NCBI GenBank assembly: GCA_934597725.1
Contig: CAKTSK010000023.1
Location: 1-29,946, forward strand
DNA: 29,946 bases
DNA from: an uncultured Eubacteriales bacterium
GTDB lineage: Bacteria > Bacillota > Clostridia > Oscillospirales > Oscillospiraceae
Direction of reading: 5' to 3'
In this document: piece after piece, positions 7,578 through 14,664 of the stretch
Layout: every line of letters begins with the position of its first letter
Position numbering within the stretch: the first letter of the stretch is position 1
The notes under the pieces: generated by a model
Told to the model about the DNA's origin: nothing
Databases searched by the model: none
What the model saw: only the letters and a program-made list of their open reading frames with translations
Program-made: the position numbers and the translations under genes

Positions 7578-7610
7578 ATTCTTTTTAGTTTAGAAAAGGA
7601 GATTGGAACG

Positions 7611-8951
7611 ATGGATTTTCAGGCAATGTACAAGAGCAAGCTGACCACCGCTGCCGAGGCTGCCAAGCTGGTCAAGTCCGGCGACTGGGTGGACTACACC
7701 TGGTGCACCAACCACCCCGTCGAGCTGGATAAGGCCCTGGCCGCCCGCCAGAACGAGCTGGAGGACGTGAAGGTCCGCGGCGGCGTGACCATGTGGATGC
7801 CCGAGATCACCAAGGCCGACGACGCCGGCGAGCACTTCGCCTGGCACTCCTGGCACTGCTCCGGCATCGACCGGAAGATCATCGCCAAGGGCATGGGCTG
7901 GTTCTCCCCCATGCGCTATTCCGAGCTGCCCCGCTTCTACCGCGAGAACCTGGACCCCGTGGACGTGGTCTTCACCCAGGTGCCCCCCATGGACGAGCAC
8001 GGCAACTTCTCCCTGTCCCTGGCTCCCTCCCACCTGTATGATATGTGCGCCCGCGCCAAGCACATCGTGGTGGAGGTCAACGAGAACCTGCCCCGGGTCT
8101 ATGGCCTGTTCAAGGCAGAGCTGAACATCGCCGACGTGACCTACGTCGTCGAGGGCAACAACCCCTCCATCCCCGAGCTGGGCTCCGTGCCTCCCACCGA
8201 CGTGGACCGCACCGTGGCCAACCTCATCGTGCCCGAGATCCCCAACGGCGCCTGCCTGCAGCTGGGCATCGGCGGCATGCCCAACACCGTGGGCGCCCTG
8301 ATCGCCGAGTCCGACCTGAAGGACCTGGGCGTACACACCGAGATGTACGTGGACGCCTTCGTGGACATCGCCAAGGCCGGCAAGATCACCGGCAAGAACA
8401 AGTCCCTGGACTATGGCCGTCAGGTCTTCGCCTTCGCCGCCGGCACCAAGAAGCTGTATGACTATGTGAACATGAACCCCGACGTCATGGGCGCCCCCGT
8501 GGACTACACCAACGACGTCCAGGTCATTGCCCAGCTGGATAACTTCATCTCCATCAACAACATCGTCGATCTGGACCTGTTCGGCCAGGTCAACGCCGAG
8601 TCCGCCGGCATCAAGCAGATCTCCGGCACCGGCGGCCAGCTGGACTTCGTCATGGGCGCTTACCTGTCCAAGGGCGGCAAGTCCTTCATCTGCCTGTCCT
8701 CCGCCATGAAGGGCAAGGACGGCGAGCTGAAGTCCCGCATCGTGCCCACCCTCACCCCCGGCTCCATCTGCACCGACCCCCGTTCCACCGTGCAGTATCT
8801 GGTCACCGAGTACGGCATGATCAACCTCAAGGGCCTGAACACCTGGGAGCGCGCCGAGAAGATCATCTCCATCGCACATCCCCAGTTCCGTGACGACCTG
8901 ATCCGTGACGCCGAGAAGATGGGCATTTGGAGAAAGTCCAACAAGCGGTAA
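7611..8951 (+). CDS. but: Butyryl-CoA:acetate CoA-transferase
   Basis: A 446-residue cytoplasmic enzyme of the acetyl-CoA hydrolase/transferase family, the normal length. It swaps CoA from butyryl-CoA to acetate, releasing butyrate, the last step of butyrate formation in many gut clostridia. Two segments typical of gut butyryl-CoA transferases are present: GEHFAWHSWHCSGIDRK (73-89) and YVDAFVDIAKAG (246-257). The likely catalytic glutamate is Glu244 in HTEM. GIGGMPNTVG and GTGGQLDFVMGA are further CoA-fold motifs. ATG at 7611 follows AAAAGGAG. The gene is monocistronic, with its own promoter and strong terminator; its heavily C-ending codon use suggests high expression. A related 4-hydroxybutyrate CoA-transferase activity is the main alternative. 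Confidence 0.88.
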   Translation: MDFQAMYKSKLTTAAEAAKLVKSGDWVDYTWCTNHPVELDKALAARQNELEDVKVRGGVTMWMPEITKADDAGEHFAWHSWHCSGIDRKIIAKGMGWFSPMRYSELPRFYRENLDPVDVVFTQVPPMDEHGNFSLSLAPSHLYDMCARAKHIVVEVNENLPRVYGLFKAELNIADVTYVVEGNNPSIPELGSVPPTDVDRTVANLIVPEIPNGACLQLGIGGMPNTVGALIAESDLKDLGVHTEMYVDAFVDIAKAGKITGKNKSLDYGRQVFAFAAGTKKLYDYVNMNPDVMGAPVDYTNDVQVIAQLDNFISINNIVDLDLFGQVNAESAGIKQISGTGGQLDFVMGAYLSKGGKSFICLSSAMKGKDGELKSRIVPTLTPGSICTDPRSTVQYLVTEYGMINLKGLNTWERAEKIISIAHPQFRDDLIRDAEKMGIWRKSNKR

Positions 8952-8971
8952 GTTTTTTCCCGTCTTTCCTT

Positions 8972-9005
8972 CCCCCGGACCAAAAGGTCCGGGGGAATTT
9001 TTTGC
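8972..9005 (+). terminator. Terminator of CoA-transferase gene
   Basis: A perfect 10-bp stem CCCCCGGACC / GGTCCGGGGG with an AAAA loop, followed by AATTTTTTTT. Confidence 0.95.
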
Positions 9006-9123
9006 CCTTTTCCCGCCGGTTCCGGGTCTGGGGCGAGGAAGGGGCGGGGGTCGACAGGGTTCTGAGGATTTCTATTCCAGAAAATGGTAAAGTGATGTCA
9101 TTCCAGGAAGGGAGGACAGACAC

Positions 9124-9951
9124 ATGCCGGTTCTATATCGACGGGGGCTGCTGGAGAGCACCCGGGTGACCATGCTCGCGCCGGGCGACATCTCCCCCAA
9201 CCCCGACCAGCCCCGGCGCTATTTTGACCCCGAGGGGCTGACGGAGCTGGCCGAAAGCATTCGCGCCCACGGCATCCTCCAGCCCCTCTCCGTGCGCCGG
9301 AAGGGGGGCGGCAAGTATGAGCTCATCGCCGGCGAGCGCCGGCTGCGGGCGGCGGTGCTGTGCGGGCTGAACCAGGTGCCCTGCCTGGTGCTGGAGGTCT
9401 CCCGGGAGAGCTCCTGCCTGCTCTCTCTCATCGAGAACCTCCAGCGCCGGGATCTGGACTTCTGGGAGGAGGCCAAGGCCCTGGAGCGGCTGACCTCGGT
9501 GTACGGCCTGTCCCAGGAGGAGGTGGCCGCCAAGGTGGGCAAGTCCCAGTCGGCGGTGGCCAACAAGCTGCGGCTGCTCCGCCTGCCCCAGCAGGTGCTC
9601 AACCTGCTGCGCCAGAACGGGGGCACCGAGCGCCACGCCCGGGCGCTGCTCCGCCTGCCCACCCCCGAGGCCCAGGAGGAGGCCGCCGTGCGCCTGACCC
9701 GGGAGGGCTGGACCGTGGCCCGGACGGAACAGTATGTGGAGCAGGTCCTGGCCGACCAGGGCCGGGAGAAGAAGCCCCGCCGCCCCCTGTTCATCCGGGA
9801 TGTCCGATTTTTTCTGAACACCTTGGACCACAGCCTCACCGTCATGCGCTCGGCGGGGGTGGACGCCAAGTGTCAGCGGGTGGAGGAGGGGGACGACATC
9901 CTCCTCACCATCCGCATCCCCAAGGCCAAGGCCCCCGGGGGGCCGGGCTGA
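9124..9951 (+). CDS. noc: Nucleoid occlusion protein Noc (ParB paralogue)
   Basis: A 275-residue ParB-fold CTPase and DNA-binding protein that in Firmicutes blocks division-septum formation over the chromosome. CTP-binding motifs are GERRLRAA (70-77) and ENLQRRDL (104-111). The helix-turn-helix (about 129-152) reads GKSQSAVANKLRLLRLPQ followed by TERHARALLRL. This matches Bacillus Noc (GQSTIANKLRLL, ERHARAL) and differs from Spo0J (SRPHIANHLRLL, GHGRTLL), so Noc is preferred over a second ParB. The N-terminus (MPVLYRRGLLESTR) lacks the Bacillus membrane-targeting peptide but could be a short amphipathic helix. GGGAGG precedes the ATG. It sits just upstream of soj-spo0J. Confidence 0.85.
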   Translation: MPVLYRRGLLESTRVTMLAPGDISPNPDQPRRYFDPEGLTELAESIRAHGILQPLSVRRKGGGKYELIAGERRLRAAVLCGLNQVPCLVLEVSRESSCLLSLIENLQRRDLDFWEEAKALERLTSVYGLSQEEVAAKVGKSQSAVANKLRLLRLPQQVLNLLRQNGGTERHARALLRLPTPEAQEEAAVRLTREGWTVARTEQYVEQVLADQGREKKPRRPLFIRDVRFFLNTLDHSLTVMRSAGVDAKCQRVEEGDDILLTIRIPKAKAPGGPG

Positions 9952-9971
9952 GGCAGATCCTTTCTCTTTGG

Positions 9972-10005
9972 GATGGATGTTTCACGTGAAACATCCATCT
10001 TTTTT
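9972..10005 (+). promoter_or_regulatory. parS site 1, embedded in terminator-like palindrome
   Basis: 9978-9993 is TGTTTCACGTGAAACA, a perfect match to the Firmicutes parS consensus bound by Spo0J/ParB. Flanking bases GATGGA and TCCATC extend it to a 28-bp perfect palindrome (9972-9999), followed directly by TTTTTT (10000-10005). It lies 20 bp after the noc stop codon, so it could also serve as the noc terminator. Confidence 0.93.
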
Positions 10006-10041
10006 CTTTCCGGCCCCGCCCCGGCCGGGCAATAATATGGC

Positions 10042-10071
10042 TTGCCAAAGGCCCGTGCTGTGGAGTATAAT
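10042..10071 (+). promoter_or_regulatory. Promoter of soj-spo0J
   Basis: TTGCCA (10042-10047), 18-bp spacer, TATAAT (10066-10071), about 70 nt before the soj start codon. Confidence 0.7.
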
Positions 10072-10139
10072 TTAAGCTGACCCATTTTTTGGGCGGCAGA
10101 TCCCCCACCCTGCCGCACAGACCGGAAGGAGAGAGAACC

Positions 10140-10916
10140 ATGGGCAAGACCATCGCCTTTGTCAACCAGAAAGGCGGGGTGGGCAAAACCACCAGCTGCG
10201 TCAGCTTGGGCGCCTGCCTCCAGGCCGCCGGGGCCAGGGTCCTGGTGTGCGACTTCGACCCCCAGGGCAACGCCACCTCGGGCTTTGGGGTGGACAAGGG
10301 GACGGTGTTCCCCACGGTGTATGACGTGCTCATCGGCGGCACGCCGGTGGACCACGCCATCCTCCACACCCCCTATGTGGACCTGCTGCCGGCCAACAAG
10401 GCCCTGGCCGGGGCCTCGGTGGAGATGATCGGCCTGGACAGACGGGAATACCTGCTCAAGGGGGTCCTGTCCCAGGTGGCCGGGCAGTATGACTTTGTGC
10501 TCATCGACTGCCCGCCGTCCCTGGAGCTGCTCACCCTCAACTGCCTGTGCGCCGCCGACACCGTGCTGGTGCCGGTGCAGTGCGAATACTACGCCCTGGA
10601 GGGCCTGAGCGACCTGCTGACCACCATCCGCCTGGTCAAGGGCAAGCTCAACCCCGCCATCGACCTGGAGGGGCTGCTGCTGACCATGTACGACGGCCGC
10701 ACCAACCTCTCCATGCAGGTGGCCGAGGAGGTCAAGCGCCACTTCCCCGGCAAAGTCTTTGCCACCGTCATCCCCCGCAACGTCCGCCTGTCCGAGGCCC
10801 CCAGCCACGGCAAGCCGGTGCACGTCTACGACGGCTCCTCCCGGGGGGCGGTGGCCTACAAACGATTGACAGAGGAGCTGCTGGCGCGGAATCCTCTGCC
10901 AGGAAAGGAAGGATAA
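10140..10916 (+). CDS. soj: Chromosome partition ATPase ParA/Soj
   Basis: A 258-residue Walker-type ATPase that works with Spo0J/ParB and parS in origin segregation and, in Bacillus, in control of DnaA. The deviant Walker A is KGGVGKTT (11-18), the A' motif is CDFDPQGN around Asp40, and Walker B is VLIDCPPS (Asp123). The C-terminal region TVIPRNVRLSEAPSHGKPV is typical of chromosomal Soj. ATG at 10140 follows GGAAGGAGAG. It lies downstream of noc and parS site 1 with its own promoter, and its stop is one base before the spo0J start, so the two form an operon. Confidence 0.95.
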   Translation: MGKTIAFVNQKGGVGKTTSCVSLGACLQAAGARVLVCDFDPQGNATSGFGVDKGTVFPTVYDVLIGGTPVDHAILHTPYVDLLPANKALAGASVEMIGLDRREYLLKGVLSQVAGQYDFVLIDCPPSLELLTLNCLCAADTVLVPVQCEYYALEGLSDLLTTIRLVKGKLNPAIDLEGLLLTMYDGRTNLSMQVAEEVKRHFPGKVFATVIPRNVRLSEAPSHGKPVHVYDGSSRGAVAYKRLTEELLARNPLPGKEG

Positions 10917-10917
10917 C

Positions 10918-11793
10918 ATGGCCTTAGGAAGAGGGCTGGACGCCCTGCTGGGAGACCCCGCCCTGCAGGCCCAGACCGGCGGCTCCGTCACCCTGCCCAT
11001 CGCCCAGGTGGAGCCCGGCCTGAACCAGCCTAGAAAGCACTTCGACCAGGAAGCCCTGGAAGAGCTGGCCGCCTCCATCCGCCAGCACGGTCTGCTCCAG
11101 CCCATCGCCGTGCGCCGGCTGGCCTCGGGCTATTATCAGATCATCGCCGGCGAGCGCCGCTGGCGGGCCGCCCGGCTGGCCGGGCTGACCGAGATCCCCG
11201 CCGTCATCCTGGAGGCCGACGACCGGAAGGTGATGGAGCTGGGGCTGATCGAGAACCTCCAGCGGGAGGACCTGAACCCCATGGAGGAGGCCGCGGGCTA
11301 CCGCACCCTCGTCCAGGAGTACGGCCTGACCCAGGAGGAAGCCGCCCGCCAGGTGAGCCGCTCCCGGCCGGCGGTGGCCAACGCCATGCGCCTGCTGTCC
11401 CTGCCCCAGGAGGTCCAGTGGATGGTGGAGCAGGGCACCCTCTCCGCCGGCCACGGCCGGGCCTTGCTCTCCCTGCCCACGGCAGAGGACCAGATCGCCT
11501 TTGCCAAGGAGATCCTGGCCCGGCACTACTCCGTGCGGGAGACCGAGGAGAAGATCCGCCACTGGCTGCGGCAGGAGCAGACGCCCCCGGCGAAGGAGGC
11601 CCCGTCCCTGGCCCTGTATTACCGGGAGGCCGAGCGCCAGCTCACCGCCGGGCTGGGCCGCCGGGTGACCATCCGCCAGGGCAAGAAAAAGGGCAGGATC
11701 GCCCTGGAATACTACGACCGGGAGGACCTGGAGCTGCTGCTGCAAGCCCTGGCGGCCCTGCCCCGGGAAGGAAAGGAGGACGGGCCCCAGTGA
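10918..11793 (+). CDS. spo0J: Chromosome partition protein ParB/Spo0J
   Basis: A 291-residue CTP-dependent DNA clamp that loads at parS and spreads. The N-terminal peptide MALGRGLDALLG is the ParA-stimulating motif. CTP-binding motifs are GERRWRA (79-85) and ENLQRE (112-117). The helix-turn-helix at about 136-160 reads SRSRPAVANAMRLLSLP with GHGRALLSL after it, the Spo0J pattern. The C-terminal dimerisation domain ends in a basic stretch (RQGKKKGRIALEYYDREDLE). It starts one base after the soj stop and overlaps the next gene. Confidence 0.95.
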   Translation: MALGRGLDALLGDPALQAQTGGSVTLPIAQVEPGLNQPRKHFDQEALEELAASIRQHGLLQPIAVRRLASGYYQIIAGERRWRAARLAGLTEIPAVILEADDRKVMELGLIENLQREDLNPMEEAAGYRTLVQEYGLTQEEAARQVSRSRPAVANAMRLLSLPQEVQWMVEQGTLSAGHGRALLSLPTAEDQIAFAKEILARHYSVRETEEKIRHWLRQEQTPPAKEAPSLALYYREAERQLTAGLGRRVTIRQGKKKGRIALEYYDREDLELLLQALAALPREGKEDGPQ

Positions 11794-12293
11794 GCCAAGA
11801 GCAACCCCCGCAGACGCCGGACCCCATCCCGCCGGAACCGCCCCGGCAGGAGCCGGCGCGCCCTGCGCCGCCGGGCAAGAGCCGGCCGGTGAAGGTCTAC
11901 CTCACCGTCCTGTTCTGCGCCGCCCTGCTGCTGCTGCTGGTGTCCTTCATCATGCAGCAGCGCAACCACCTGGCCCTCCAGGACCTGAACGAGGCCATCG
12001 AGGACGGGCAGCAGGTGAGCCAGCTGCAAATGGAGAACCAGCGCCTGAAATACGAGCTGGAGGAAAAGGCCGAGCTGGAAGAGCAGGTGGCCCAGCAGCA
12101 GCGGCAGATCGAGGCCCTGGAGTGGCTGCGGCAGATCGAGGCCGCCGTGCGGACCTCTTACCCGGAGGCCATCGCCCTCATCGAGGCGTTTGAGGAGACC
12201 GGCCTGGAGGACAGCCTGCCCACCACTTCGTCGGTGGAAGGGGTCCCCTCCCCGGCGGAGGCCTACCGCACGTTGTACGCCACGCTGTTTTAA
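11790..12293 (+). CDS. Single-pass membrane protein with coiled coil
   Basis: A 167-residue protein of no recognised family. A proline-rich cytoplasmic N-terminus (about 1-33) is followed by one membrane span (about 36-55), a Gln/Glu-rich coiled coil (about 60-115) and a short C-terminal domain. Positive residues before the span place the coiled coil outside the cell. The start is GTG at 11790, overlapping the spo0J stop (GTGA); AGGAGG lies 10 nt upstream. It is therefore co-translated with soj-spo0J and followed by parS site 2. The position hints at a role with the partition or division machinery (inference only); similar small proteins near parB are poorly described. Confidence 0.8.
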   Translation: MSQEQPPQTPDPIPPEPPRQEPARPAPPGKSRPVKVYLTVLFCAALLLLLVSFIMQQRNHLALQDLNEAIEDGQQVSQLQMENQRLKYELEEKAELEEQVAQQQRQIEALEWLRQIEAAVRTSYPEAIALIEAFEETGLEDSLPTTSSVEGVPSPAEAYRTLYATLF

Positions 12294-12318
12294 GGACCAT
12301 TCGGAACGAGAGAGACAT

Positions 12319-12334
12319 TGTTTCACGTGAAACA
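12319..12334. promoter_or_regulatory. parS site 2
   Basis: TGTTTCACGTGAAACA, identical to the 16-bp core of site 1, between the membrane protein gene and serS. The two sites bracket soj, spo0J and the membrane protein gene. No T-run follows, so this copy is not terminator-like. Confidence 0.93.
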
Positions 12335-12365
12335 GACCAGAAAAAACTTATGAGGTGATCGTAAC

Positions 12366-13652
12366 ATGCTGGACATCAAGCGCATCAAGGAAGACCCGGA
12401 GAAGGTCAAGGCCGGCCTGCGGGCCAAGGAAGTCAACTGCGACCAGGAAGTGGACCGCATCCTGGCCCTGGACAAGGAACGCCGGGACATCATCTATGCC
12501 ACCGAGCAGAAGAAGGCCGAGCAGAACAAGGTCTCCAAGACCATCCCCCAGCTGAAAAAGGCCGGGGAGGACACCGCCCCCGTCTTTCAGCGCATGGGGG
12601 AACTGAAGGCCGAGATCGCTGCCGACGACGAGCGCCTGCGGGCCGTGGAGGGCGAGTACCGCACCCTGATGCTCTCCCTGCCCAACCTGCCCGACGAGGA
12701 CCTGAAGCCCGGCGGCAAGGAGAACAACGAGCCCCTGCGCTACTTCGGCGAGCCCCACCAGTTCGACTTTGCGCCCAAGCACCATGTGGACCTGTGCACC
12801 GACCTGGGCCTCATCGACTACACCCGGGGCGTGAAGCTGGCCGGCTCCGGCTTCTGGATGTACACCGGCCTGGGCGCCCGGCTGGAGTGGGCGCTGCTGA
12901 ACTACTTCATCGACAGCCACCTGGCCGACGGCTATGAGTTCATCCTGCCCCCCCACATGCTGGAGTACCAGTGCGGCGAGACCGCCGGCCAGTTCCCCAA
13001 GTTTGCCGACGAGGTCTATAAGATCCAGAACCCCACCGACGACCGCACCCACTACATGCTGCCCACCGCCGAGGCCGCCCTGGCCAGCGTCTACCGGGAG
13101 GAGATCCTCTCCGAGGCCGACCTGCCCAAGAAGTTCTTCGCCTACACCCCCTGCTTCCGCCGGGAGGCCGGCTCCGCCCGGGCTGAGGAGCGGGGCATGG
13201 TCCGGGGCCACCAGTTCAACAAGGTGGAGATGTTCCAGTTCACCCGGCCCGAGGACTCCGACGCCGCCTTCGACGAGCTGGTGACCAAGGCCGAAAACCT
13301 GGTCAAGGGCCTGGGCTTCCACTTCCGCACCGTGAAGCTGGCCGCCGGAGACTGCTCGGCCTCCATGGCCCGGACCTATGACATCGAGATCCAGATCCCC
13401 TCCATGCAGGGGTACAAGGAGGTTTCCTCGGTGTCCAACGCCCGGGACTATCAGGCCCGCCGGGGCAACATCCGCTTCCGCCGGGAGAGCACCGGCAAGC
13501 CCGAGTTCCTGCACACCCTGAACGGCTCCGGTCTGGCCACCAGCCGGATCTTCCCCGCCATGGTGGAGCAGAATCAGCTCAAGGACGGCAGCGTGAAGAT
13601 CCCTGAGGTGCTGCAAAAGTATATGGGCGGCATGGAGGTCATTTGCCGCTGA
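12366..13652 (+). CDS. serS: Seryl-tRNA synthetase
   Basis: A 428-residue class II synthetase that charges tRNA-Ser. Standard domain order: an N-terminal tRNA-binding coiled-coil arm (about 1-105, rich in K/E/Q), then the catalytic core. TAEAAL (about 234-239), motif 2 (CFRREAGSARAEERGMVRGHQF, about 263-284) and motif 3 (NGSGLATSRIFPAMVEQ) are intact. ATG at 12366 follows GAGGTGATC. No T-box leader precedes it, and parS site 2 lies just upstream. The last 88 bp of the gene plus following sequence are repeated downstream. Confidence 0.96.
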   Translation: MLDIKRIKEDPEKVKAGLRAKEVNCDQEVDRILALDKERRDIIYATEQKKAEQNKVSKTIPQLKKAGEDTAPVFQRMGELKAEIAADDERLRAVEGEYRTLMLSLPNLPDEDLKPGGKENNEPLRYFGEPHQFDFAPKHHVDLCTDLGLIDYTRGVKLAGSGFWMYTGLGARLEWALLNYFIDSHLADGYEFILPPHMLEYQCGETAGQFPKFADEVYKIQNPTDDRTHYMLPTAEAALASVYREEILSEADLPKKFFAYTPCFRREAGSARAEERGMVRGHQFNKVEMFQFTRPEDSDAAFDELVTKAENLVKGLGFHFRTVKLAAGDCSASMARTYDIEIQIPSMQGYKEVSSVSNARDYQARRGNIRFRRESTGKPEFLHTLNGSGLATSRIFPAMVEQNQLKDGSVKIPEVLQKYMGGMEVICR

Positions 13653-13667
13653 TTCTGCGGAACCATG
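13565..13667 (+). repeat. Direct repeat, first copy (serS 3' end)
   Basis: A 103-bp segment covering the last codons and stop of serS plus 15 bp. It recurs at 13768-13870, offset 203 bp, with five mismatches by direct alignment. Confidence 0.95.
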
Positions 13668-13767
13668 CCAAGCATCTCCGCAGGAGATCTTGCCGCAGGG
13701 CGAATTCATTTCGCCCGAGGAAGTTCGATCCCGGAGGGGTTCCCCGGACGGCCCCGCCGTCTGGGGC
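13668..13767. repeat. Hairpin-rich block between serS repeats
   Basis: 100 bp holding successive hairpins: 13674-13688 (ATCTCC-gca-GGAGAT), 13698-13716 (GGGCGAA-ttcat-TTCGCCC), a CCGG...CCGG stem at 13731-13747, and 13747-13761 (GACGG-ccccg-CCGTC). Stem and loop sizes resemble the arrays at the window edges, though the sequences differ. No coding potential was seen. Confidence 0.6.
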
Positions 13768-13870
13768 GGAGCAGGATCAGCGCAAGGACGGCAGCGTGAA
13801 GATCCCCGAAGTGCTGCAAAAGTATATGGGCGGCATGGAGGTCATCTGCCGCTGATTCTGCGGAACCATG
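13768..13870 (+). pseudogene. Duplicated serS 3' fragment
   Basis: Second copy of the 103-bp repeat. It would encode EQDQRKDGSVKIPEVLQKY... ending in the same GGMEVICR and stop at 13855, but it has no start codon or ribosome binding site of its own. Of five changes from the first copy, three are synonymous (Pro, Glu, Ile codons) and two change residues (Asn to Asp, Leu to Arg). A 6-bp stem hairpin (GGGACC-ctccg-GGTCCC, 13870-13886) follows. Confidence 0.9.
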
Positions 13871-13916
13871 GGACCCTCCGGGTCCCAGGACAAAGAGAGA
13901 GAAAAGGAGAACTGAG

Positions 13917-14402
13917 ATGGCAAAGGGAATGAAGTCCGCCGGGAAAAAGGCCCGGGGGCTGATCGGTGAGTTCAAGACCTTCATCAGCCGGGGCAATGTG
14001 ATCGACATGGCCGTGGGCGTGATCGTCGCCACAGCCTTTGGGAAGATCACCACCTCCCTGGTCAACGATGTGGTCATGCCTGCCATCCAATATTTCATTG
14101 GCTCGGCCGACGCCAGCGCCCTGAACATCGTGCTCCAGCCGGCGGTGATCGTGGACGGGGTGGAAGTGACCCCCGCCATCACCCTGGGCCTGGGGACCTT
14201 TGTGGGCACGGTGCTGGATTTCCTGCTGGTGTCCCTGGCGGTCTTTCTGGTCATCAAGGCCATGAACGCCGCCAAGGACAAGGCCGAGGCGCTGGCCCAC
14301 CGGAAGAAGGCGGAGGAACCCGCCGAACCTCCCGCCCCCTCCAAGGAGGAGGTCCTGCTGACCGAGATCCGGGACCTGCTGCGGGAGAGATCCAACGTCT
14401 GA
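13917..14402 (+). CDS. mscL: Large-conductance mechanosensitive channel
   Basis: A 161-residue membrane protein that opens under high membrane tension to release solutes on osmotic downshock. The hallmark first helix is FISRGNVIDMAVGVIVATAFGKI (about 21-43), and the second membrane helix (about 94-115) reads TLGLGTFVGTVLDFLLVSLAVF. The cytoplasmic C-terminal helix is at the end (EVLLTEIRDLLRERSNV) after a Pro/Glu linker. It is a little longer than E. coli MscL (136), mainly in the C-terminal linker. AAAGGAGAACTGAG precedes the ATG. It follows the serS duplication and leads into a small membrane protein gene. Confidence 0.95.
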   Translation: MAKGMKSAGKKARGLIGEFKTFISRGNVIDMAVGVIVATAFGKITTSLVNDVVMPAIQYFIGSADASALNIVLQPAVIVDGVEVTPAITLGLGTFVGTVLDFLLVSLAVFLVIKAMNAAKDKAEALAHRKKAEEPAEPPAPSKEEVLLTEIRDLLRERSNV

Positions 14403-14414
14403 GGAGAAGAAGCC

Positions 14415-14654
14415 ATGGACCAGGAAAAGAAACCGTCTGCGGACCAGGAACAGAACCCGTCTGCCCCTGCCGGGGAGCAGACCCCCTCCCCTCCCCCGCC
14501 GCCGGCGGACCAGGGAGAGGGGCCGGAGAAGAAGCCGTACAAACCATACAGCAGAAAGGCCCGCCTGCTGGCCTGGGTGGGCATCGCCTTCATGGTCTTT
14601 CTGGTCCTCATGTATACCTACGCCTTTTCCTCCGGCATCATCTTGAAGTATTGA
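14415..14654 (+). CDS. Small proline-rich single-span membrane protein
   Basis: 79 residues: a hydrophilic Pro/Gln/Glu/Ser-rich N-terminal half including PSPPPPP, then Lys/Arg (KKPYKPYSRKARLLAW) and one membrane span (about 49-67) with a short outer tail. No family recognised. GAGGAGAAG lies just before the ATG. It begins 12 bp after mscL and ends 10 bp before rsmG, so it is probably co-transcribed with both. Its layout (Pro-rich tail plus span) recalls the protein after spo0J, but without a coiled coil. Confidence 0.75.
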   Translation: MDQEKKPSADQEQNPSAPAGEQTPSPPPPPADQGEGPEKKPYKPYSRKARLLAWVGIAFMVFLVLMYTYAFSSGIILKY

Positions 14655-14664
14655 GGTGTCTGCC

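Noticed and set aside
9124..12334. Replication origin inside the window
   Set aside because: parS and noc suggest proximity, but there is no dnaA gene, no cluster of DnaA boxes and no AT-rich unwinding region here.
12294..12365. T-box leaders upstream of serS, hisS or aspS
   Set aside because: The gaps are too short or filled by parS, repeat C or the paralogue 3' flank, and no T-box sequence with its antiterminator motif was seen.
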